DNA from: Tridacna crocea
Taxonomy: Eukaryota; Mollusca; Bivalvia; Cardiida; Cardiidae
Direction: 5' to 3'
NCBI GenBank assembly: GCA_943736015.1
Contig: OX031063.1
Location: 8,475,001-8,539,000, forward strand
Length of the DNA stretch: 64,000 nucleotides
Below the pieces are notes generated by a model that worked only from the letters and a program-made list of their open reading frames with translations, was not told the DNA's origin and did not search any database. Shown here piece after piece: positions 57,701 through 64,000 of this stretch. How positions within the stretch are numbered: position 1 is the stretch's first letter; each line of letters begins with the position of its first letter. The translations under genes were made by a program, and so were the position numbers.

Positions 57701-60700
57701 TTTGGCGCCTTACGACCTTTACACCAGCAGGTCTTTTATTCAACTATCTACAATCAAAAAGGTATTTTCACATAAACACGACTTGGAATACATTGCAGAA
57801 AGGAGCATTATCGTGTTTATTGAGTGCAATTGCATCTAAACTCAAGTTTTAATCAACTGACATAACGATAATCCTGCGGTAGAATGTTTCTTTGACATTC
57901 AGAAAATTATCCAGTGGCAAAGTGTTTCGATCCAGTTCAGCCTGCGAGGACTGCGAAGACTTACAAAGGACGATGCATTTTGCAGATGCTCTCTTTCACA
58001 GAGCATGGCTTATTCAAAGATTTTGTCCATAGCATTTAACAAAAGTTCCTTTCCTGCTGATATTCGTCATTTATCTCACGTTTTCTGGTTGGTGTTATTT
58101 CTGATATATAGCTTTATGAGATATAATTCAGATATAACACATTTAGACACTAGATATTTATAAGATATAACACCATTTGCGTATACTGTTTTGTATAAAT
58201 TGAACCTTTAAAAGTACGATCCCGTATTATATCCCTGAGGATTGTATTGTCTAAACATTGTGGAAAAAATGGGTTATGTGAGTAGCAAGCATTTTCTAAT
58301 TTTTTAGCAAGATACAATAACTTTTAAGTAAACATAAATCCTTTCATAAAGACATGTACAAAAGTGTGTCGTGTGGTAAAGAGATAAGCGGCACGTACTC
58401 TCAATTAAATAAGTCATGTTGGCCAGAAGAAGACTGAACAGAAACTCGTTGAACATGTCGTCTCTGAGGACAAATTCGGCTGCTAGGTTGTTGGTACTGA
58501 AGACTGGGGGAATGAGGACGGTGTCAATGGAATGTAGGACACCGTTTTTCAGTATAACGTCGTTGCTTTGGACAATTGTTGAAGCGTTGTTCAGGATAAT
58601 GGTCTGAAATAAATGAAAACAATGCAAAAAAAAAAAGAGAAAAAAATCTGTCCCTTCCACATAAGGCATATTAATAAAACAAAATCCCAAAACAAACGGA
58701 AACGGATGGACAAATAATCTAAACAAAAGTCTACATATTGATTGAAATAGCCGAAGACATCAAGCCATACGGCGGCTAGTTCATTCTGCTTTAAAAATAT
58801 TTTATTTGTTAGATGTCACTCTATACCAAACTATCCCAAATTTTTAACGTCTTTGTCAAAGAATACGTTTGAAAATGTTGAAAGCGATTATTTCTAGTAT
58901 TTCTAAAGTCATTTTTATAATTTAGGTTATCTTGAATTTGCTGTGTGCAAAAGCTTTCAGTTTTGACAAGTATTATGTTTTGTTGTTTGGTAAAATGAAA
59001 AGGTTAAAAGAAAGGCCTTTTTTATCAATCAGACGCAGATAGAACATGAAAATGTGTCATATAAGATCACGAACTAGGACGAGAAAAACAAAAGCAACCT
59101 ATATCCTTACACCGTTATTTCTTAGCACGTTGATTGGTTGTCCGTTTATAGCGTATTCAGTGTTTTGTGGATTGAACTCGGGAATCAACGTGAAGCCATT
59201 TAGGATATGGTATCGGATCAAGTTCTTCAGAAGTAAATCGTTGTGACCAAGGGTCACCATAAGGTCGGGATCGAGCTTGGCAATGGCAATATCTGTTGGA
59301 GCAAGGACGGTGTATGGCCCTAGAAATGGATAAGTGAATGCATGACAATAATCGTACTTAATAATGAATAATTAATAATGTTTGAATAATCAGGCCCTGA
59401 TGATAGATAAATGTATGGTATATTGTTATGGCTCTAGCTTGGAAAAAAAGTAAATATTCGAAAAGATGAATTTGACCATGGTAATTGATAAAGGAATGGT
59501 AAATTACAAGGCCTTCCTGATAACTTCGATTAAAAACGAGCCATGCTCTGTGAAAAAGGGGTTGATTGCACCTGCGAAAAGTATCGACCAAGGACACCCT
59601 GTGCAGTTCCCGCAGGCTGATCTGGGCCGAAACGTTTCGCTATTGGTCGATTTTTCTGTTTGTCAGAGGACCAATCTACCTCGTGACTACGTGAGTTATT
59701 GAAAAAAAGTGGCATCGATAGATCCTTAATCATGTGATGATTTGTATCATGTATAACGGAGATGCATTAAGCCCCCTTTTGCCAGGACACGGCTCAAATA
59801 AACCTTTTAAAATGGTATATCCATCATTCTAACATGACACGTGAATTCGCCTCTATAAACACAGTGCAAGGAAAGCGTGGTAAAGTCTGCAATATTTCAT
59901 GCAGAGTGACGTCATTCTGTATAAAGTAAGTTAGTGAGTTATTCAATGGAACATAATCTTCATCCGTTTTTACTCTTAGGGTGAACTTGTTTTCCTTTCG
60001 TAAAGAATTGGTCATGTTAGAATCGAAATAATCTTTCTGTCCTGGTTCATCGTTCAATAAACACGTTGTGAGTTATGAGGCGCAATGAATAAACTACTCT
60101 GGCTATCGCCCTCGTGGATTATTTATTGTGCCTCATAACTCACAACTGTGGTTTATTGAACGATAAACCTCGATAGAAAGAAGATTATTTTTTAAATATT
60201 CTTAATTTGAAAGTAATTAATTTGAAAGTCGAAATGGTAAAAGAGACACTAACGTGAATCCTTGACTTGAAATAATACTACAACTTAGACTACTTCTTCT
60301 GCTGATATTGCCTCTGTAACTACTATTATAATACTACTAATTTCAGTTGTATAAGAGGATATTTGGGGGTTTTTTTTCGGTAAAAGATCGAAATTTATTT
60401 CATCTCGTGAACACCATCGGTAATATTACCGATGGTGTTCACGAGATGAAATAAATTTCGATCTTTTACTAAAAAAAATCTTCTTATGTCATGCTTTTAA
60501 CCCTGTCTGGGAGGAGCTTTATCGAAATTCAGTACATTTCTTTCCAGTTATTCCCCGTTGTGTAACCCCTCCTCATAGCAACGCATTACAATATTACGAC
60601 AAACGCGAGAAATGTGCGGTAAATGACGTCATATTTCCATCTCGGTTGTGAGCCACGCGCATTTTACCTAGGTAACTAGAATATCGATATCGATATTTTC

Positions 60701-62036
60701 ACTGGTCGGAGAGCATGAAATAAAATGATAATAATGATATTTATGTAGTCAAAGAATTATTGCAATAGTTCATAAAGAGATACAAAGAAAGGAAGTGTAA
60801 TGTATTTCAAAATACGACAGCAACTGCGTTTTTCTGCCTGAACCTTTTGTTGTTTGCACTTATGAAATGAATTTAATCCCAGAAATAAATGCATAACATT
60901 GCTACTCATGAAGACTTTAGTTCATAATAAAACAGCAATCGCCTCATTGTCTACGCATGTCATATTCTTCGAAGATGCTATGACGCATCAGGTATTGTTT
61001 GATTGGGTAAATGTTTTTTTTTTTTTAATTTTAAATCAAAATTAGTAAGTGTTGACGGGTAGAAATTAGTCTGTTCTGTACCCAGGATGCCTAAATTCGA
61101 TAGATGTGTATATGTAGAATGCCATCTAGCGGGAGATAATGGAGTTACAAATGATAGTTTTTTTTTTTTTCAGATTTCAGTCAGCACAGGCTGACATGGG
61201 CTGAAACTTTTCGCTATCTTCAAATTTTCTGCATGTCAAAGGATAACTTTACCTTATGATTCTGTCGGTTGTTTGGTGAAAGGGGTTTTATAGGTCCGTA
61301 ATTATGTGGTGTCTTGCTCAGTAAAATGCATCTCGTAGCTGCACTAGCCCCCTTTTGCCAGAGCATGGCTCATTCATACATTTTCGTCATGGCCAACATT
61401 TTTTGGAATATTTCATGCAAGACCATCCATACTGAATACTGAATACTGAACAAAAGAGGACACTTATGTTCAAATTGCCGATATAGTTTCACGACAGATG
61501 CTATCCATGCGTTCCTGGAGTTTCATTTACTAGTACTTCGCATAATTTTCTTTCCAAGCCACTGGCTACTCTCCCTCATGATGATCGGCGAAACAATGGT
61601 CTGCGACCTCGACGATGGCCAAGTGTACAATAAACTGAATATCAGACGAAACTTAACCTATTGAACCGACTAAAAAAGCGGACATTACTTGTGCAAGGTC
61701 AGATTGCGCGATTTTTGTCTGTCTGATCTTTGTTAACTTAAAGAACCGACTAATCAAGACGATGTAATTCGTTCAAGATCACAGTGCTCGTTATTTGCAA
61801 GATTTCACGGTTTTCAGGGAGGCGCTAAAAGGATGGGATGTATGTTTACCTGTTTGTATTTATATCGACTTACCACTGCCGTCTAGGGTCGTGTCAAGAT
61901 GGGCCTCCTGCACAAGTCTTGTAAATAGTTTATATCCATTATCATTTAAGTACTGATATATGGTTTTGTCCTCAAAACAGTGGAATCCCGACAGATATAA
62001 TGAAAGAAAAACGAAACAAACGTTTACGAAATTCAT
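54643..62036 (-). CDS. Secreted two-domain fasciclin (FAS1) protein, gene B
   Basis: Six minus-strand exons join in phase to 309 residues: 62036-61874, 59319-59111, 58603-58399, 56565-56464, 55523-55410 and 54779-54643. The N-terminus MNFVNVCFVFLSLYLSGFHC is a signal peptide. An upstream in-frame ATG at 62075 would precede it with a hydrophilic stretch and is less likely. FAS1 domain 1 has YTVLAPTDIAI (57-67), RYHILNG and NGVLHSIDTVL (144-154). Domain 2 has YTIFAPTDTAF (196-206), RYHIVPG and NGVIHALDKVL (282-292). The tail is a Q5 run followed by G. Sequons include NAS, NMT and NVT. Exon phases match gene A throughout, but exons 3 and 4 of A are one exon here. Secretion and matrix adhesion are inferred from the family. 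Confidence 0.92.
55410..55523 (-). CDS. FAS1 gene B exon 5
   Basis: 114 nt, phase 1 to 1, reading EMLRYHIVPGARSSHLLQDG and ending PIHINVTSSG. Same length and phase as exon 6 of gene A. Confidence 0.9.
56464..56565 (-). CDS. FAS1 gene B exon 4
   Basis: 102 nt, phase 1 to 1, after CTATTTTAG. It carries GEYTIFAPTDTAF and ends ARHYYK before GTTGGT. Confidence 0.87.
56604..56823 (+). repeat. Diverged TTAA-type MITE
   Basis: Starts CCCTTTACCAAACAATTCC and ends 'tctactgtctgatgaagac' just before TTAA. The core palindrome is partly lost. Lies in a gene B intron. Confidence 0.6.
57098..57278. repeat. Second TTAA MITE family, copy 2
   Basis: TTAA at 57094-57097 and 57279-57282. It shares 'cttaggctactaagcacaac', 'gcacagaacgtgcaatttg' and 'aaggagatattttcc' with the copy at 50795-50998. 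Confidence 0.7.
58399..58603 (-). CDS. FAS1 gene B exon 3 (equals exons 3+4 of gene A)
   Basis: 205 nt, phase 0 to 1, acceptor TTATTTCAG and donor GTACGT. It contains NGVLHSIDTVL and runs through the domain boundary without the intron found in gene A. Confidence 0.92.
58822..59002 (+). repeat. Worn TTAA-type MITE
   Basis: Only 'aactatcccaaatttttaac', 'ctgtgtgcaaaagctttcag' and the closing 'tggtaaaatgaaaaggttaa' remain recognisable. Confidence 0.4.
59111..59319 (-). CDS. FAS1 gene B exon 2
   Basis: Acceptor ATTTCTAG, donor GTAAGG, phase 1 to 0. It carries YTVLAPTDIAI and RYHILNG of domain 1. Confidence 0.92.
59538..59799. repeat. 'gccatgctctgtgaaaa' family element
   Basis: It begins 'gagccatgctctgtgaaaaa' and ends 'gccaggacacggctc'. 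Its interior has 'gcaggctgatctgggccgaa'. The same start and end occur at 50322 and near 61374. Confidence 0.6.
59824..60057 (-). repeat. Exon-like dispersed repeat
   Basis: 77 open codons on the minus strand (DEDYVPLNNSLTYFIQNDV, then TLHEILQTLPRFPC) sit in intron 1 of gene B. Exons 1 and 2 of gene B join in phase without it, and a worn copy lies at 1-128, so I treat it as a repeat. The protein is not recognised. Confidence 0.4.
60030..60195. repeat. Imperfect palindrome
   Basis: 'tcgttcaataaacac' and 'ttgtgagttatgaggc' face 'gcctcataactcacaa' and 'gtttattgaacga' around a loop of about 45 bp. The right arm also mirrors the start of the exon-like repeat. Confidence 0.7.
60345..60720 (+). repeat. 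Dispersed element, same family as 39380-39830
   Basis: It shares 'cggtaaaagatcgaaat', 'ttaaccctgtctgggagga', 'gtgtaacccctcctcatag' and 'gagccacgcgcatttta' with the inverted copy at 39380-39830. It contains the perfect palindrome at 60381-60468. Confidence 0.7.
60381..60468. repeat. Perfect 88-bp palindrome
   Basis: Two 44-bp arms from 'taaaagatcgaaatttattt' to 'caccatcggtaat' are exact reverse complements with no spacer, centred between 60424 and 60425. Confidence 0.95.
61175..61374. repeat. 'gccatgctctg' family element, inverted end
   Basis: 'cacaggctgacatgggctga', 'ctgcatgtcaaaggataac' and the end 'ccttttgccagagcatggct' match the family seen at 59538-59799. Confidence 0.5.
61874..62036 (-). 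CDS. FAS1 gene B exon 1 (signal peptide)
   Basis: Starts ATG at 62036, encodes the signal peptide and FEDKTIYQYLNDNGYKLFTR, ends phase 1 before GTAAGT. Confidence 0.88.
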
Positions 62037-62628
62037 CTTTCGACTTATTCCAACTCCACAGTTTGAATGCCACACGTTAGATAAGACAGGAAAATTTAAG
62101 GCAGTGGATGTGACATATAATTTTGAAAATTTGATAAGAAAACATGAGTCCTATTTGTATTACACAATCCTTACAATTTGTTCGAGTTAAACCCAAATAC
62201 GTTTACTGTGGTGCATGATCAGTCTCAAAGACAAAATTTGCAATCTAATGTTGGAAGTATGAGCCTATTGTTGGATGTTGTGACAGTTTTTCGTCAAAAA
62301 GGCATATACGAGAGGAAGGTTTATTTTTTACTATTTGCTGGTATATTGTTAATGCCATAAGTAGCTATTAAAAAGTTAAAATAAGTGGGACAATGGTTTT
62401 GTAATGTCCTTCTATTGATGAGAAGTGTTTTTTTTATTCTCAGGTGTTTTTTCTGTTTTTACTTTCGAAACTTAAAATTCTGATTTTAGCCGACCAGGAC
62501 AACTGCAGATGCTACAGAGTGGATGAAGATCAGACACCATAGTATACACTTTATTTCGTCTAGTGTTAAAACATCTTTTTTTTCAGATTTTTTTTCAAGA
62601 AATAATAAAGAGAGAGAGAGAGATTTAA

Positions 62629-62850
62629 CCCTTTACCACACAATCCCGAATTTTGACGACCCTGAAAAAGAAAAATTTTCTGAAGAACTTTGTTGGAAAA
62701 GGTAAAATGCTGATAACAAGCATTGTCCCCTTTTCTAAAAATCTTTTTAACCCTTTCCTCAACAAATTTCAATTTTTGGTACACATTTTTTAGTTGTCTG
62801 CAGATGCTTTGAATTTGGAATATTCCAATGTTTTTTCGTTTGGCAAAGAA
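62629..62850 (+). repeat. TTAA-type MITE (222 bp)
   Basis: TTAA at 62625-62628 and 62851-62854. It starts CCCTTTACCACACAATCCC and ends TTTGGCAAAGAA. A short GA run precedes it. Confidence 0.82.
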
Positions 62851-62902
62851 TTAAATCACACAAAAAATAGCACTTTGGCTGTTCAGTCACTACATACTGT
62901 TC

Positions 62903-63118
62903 CGGTGTAATGCAGAGAAATGACCCTCCCAAACAAAATGACCCATGGATCATTTCTCTACCTAGAGGAATTACCCGGGTCATTATTCTGCGTAGAGAAA
63001 GCACCCTCTGGAATCATTTCTCTACGTAGAATAATGACCCGGGTTTTATTTCTTATTCCTCTTCGTAGAGAAATGACCCATGGGTCATTTTGTAGGGGAG
63101 GGTCATTTCTCTCCACCG
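62903..63118. mobile_element. CTACGTAG foldback element, copy 3
   Basis: Starts CGGTGTAATGCAGAGAAATGA and ends CTCCACCG, with internal CTACGTAGA and ATGACCCGGGT modules. It lies upstream of FAS1 gene B. Confidence 0.78.
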
Positions 63119-63479
63119 GCTTCCTAAGCTTCTTTGCTCCCATATAGAACTGTTAAGTTTAGAGACTTTCTGGCCAACATACTCACAACACACGCAACAT
63201 TAATATAAAGAAAATTGGATGTATCTAAATATGTCGTGATCGGTGCACTGTGAAAAGGTTTTTTTTTTCTTTTTTCTGTAAGCATCTACAAAAAGCATTG
63301 ACCCTTACTGACCCATACAAGCATGTGCACATTTTGCAGGCTGAACACTAGGAATATTCTACCTTTGGTAACTTTTCTGCGTGCCCAAGGACGATTTTAC
63401 TACAGGATTCTATAGGTTGAAAGATAAAGTGCAATTTATGGATCCAATTTTATGTGATCCCTACTCGATATGGTCTGTA

Positions 63480-63735
63480 ACATGCAAAAAGGGGCTTTTC
63501 CACATTTGTGTAAAGTGTCGTCTCGGATCAGCCTGCGCAGTCCGCGCAGGCTGGTCCGAGACGTAACTTTACTTCAACATTAGTTTTTGTCCTACAGGAG
63601 ACTTCCTAGAAACAGAAAATCACACTCGATTGAAAAGTGTCGTCTCAGATCAGCCTGTGGGGACTGCACAGGCTGATCAGAAACAACCCTTACGCAAATG
63701 TCCGGATGCCTTTTTTCACGTGTTGCAAGCCAATC
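63480..63735. repeat. Copy of the 11556-11821 MITE family
   Basis: Two GC-rich hairpins (gtctcggatcagcctgcgca facing gcgcaggctggtccgagac, and a weaker second) and the end 'cacgtgttgcaagcca'. Confidence 0.7.
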
Positions 63736-64000
63736 ATAATGCATCAAGGAGATGCACTGAACCTCATTTTGCGAGAGCACGGCCAATATACTTGTCAACT
63801 TGCAAACAGTTGCTTGCTACAGCATGGATTTATGACAATAGGTCCAGATGAGTTAATGTTATAAAATTAAGGGGGGAGGGGGGTTAATTTCCCCGTCAGG
63901 AAGACCTACGTCTGTCAAATATACAAGAAACCTTTTTTCATATTTTATTGAAAAAAGGAAACTAAATAATGTTTTCAATGCAATTGTTTTTTTTTTTTTT
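63736..64000. other. Right edge, nothing further recognised
   Basis: It contains a short G-rich run (ggggggaggggggt) near 63871-63884 and a T run at the edge. Confidence 0.4.

Noticed and set aside
59824-60057. Extra exon of FAS1 gene B
   Set aside because: Exon 1 to exon 2 joins in phase to a complete FAS1 start without it, and a damaged copy lies at the far end of the window.
1-64000. LTR elements, Polintons or other virus-derived elements
   Set aside because: No direct long terminal repeats, capsid, integrase or family-B polymerase motifs were noticed. The only reverse-transcription relic seen is the LINE tail.

Overview
The window looks like nuclear DNA of a lophotrochozoan animal, most likely a bivalve mollusc. 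Genes are split into small exons with GT..AG introns of consistent phase, the sequence is AT-rich, and about half of it is inverted-repeat DNA elements, satellites and a LINE tail. Several dispersed families resemble repeats I associate with bivalves, possibly Dreissena. That is recall and was not searched. No bacterial-style gene, CRISPR array, LTR element or Polinton was recognised.

Three host genes can be supported. (1) On the + strand, 1284-31750, lie the last five coding exons of a receptor-type tyrosine phosphatase. They cover most of a C-terminal D2 domain whose HC(X5)R signature has lost its arginine. The 5' part is beyond the left edge. (2) On the + strand, 45431-54094, is a complete seven-exon gene for a secreted protein of 303 residues with two fasciclin (FAS1) domains. 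It has a TATA box at 45373. (3) On the - strand, 62036-54643, is a complete six-exon gene for a 309-residue paralogue with the same layout. The two FAS1 genes point at each other with stop codons 548 bp apart, as expected for an old inverted duplication. They differ by one intron inside the end of the first FAS1 domain.

The phosphatase introns are repeat reservoirs. The intron at 2472-13698 holds an 8.7-kb element (2601-11337) with 27-bp perfect terminal inverted repeats. It is built largely of roughly 170-180-bp units carrying RFX X-box-like palindromes, and a younger 3.7-kb element (3512-7176) with about 525-bp TIRs sits inside it. The intron at 14518-31660 holds a roughly 78-bp minisatellite, then about 19 units of a roughly 410-bp satellite, then the same minisatellite inverted, then a 5'-truncated LINE.

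From 31.8 to 45.3 kb there is no supported host gene. This stretch contains a 5.2-kb giant foldback element (33676-38906) with a second 1.0-kb foldback inside one arm, and several MITEs. From 45 to 64 kb the FAS1 genes are interspersed with TTAA-flanked MITEs, CTACGTAG-rich foldbacks, a GC-rich element with its own TATA-like motif and a perfect 88-bp palindrome. All coordinates come from reading by eye. Exon edges were checked by reading-frame phase. Repeat edges are firm only where a target duplication or TIR is stated.
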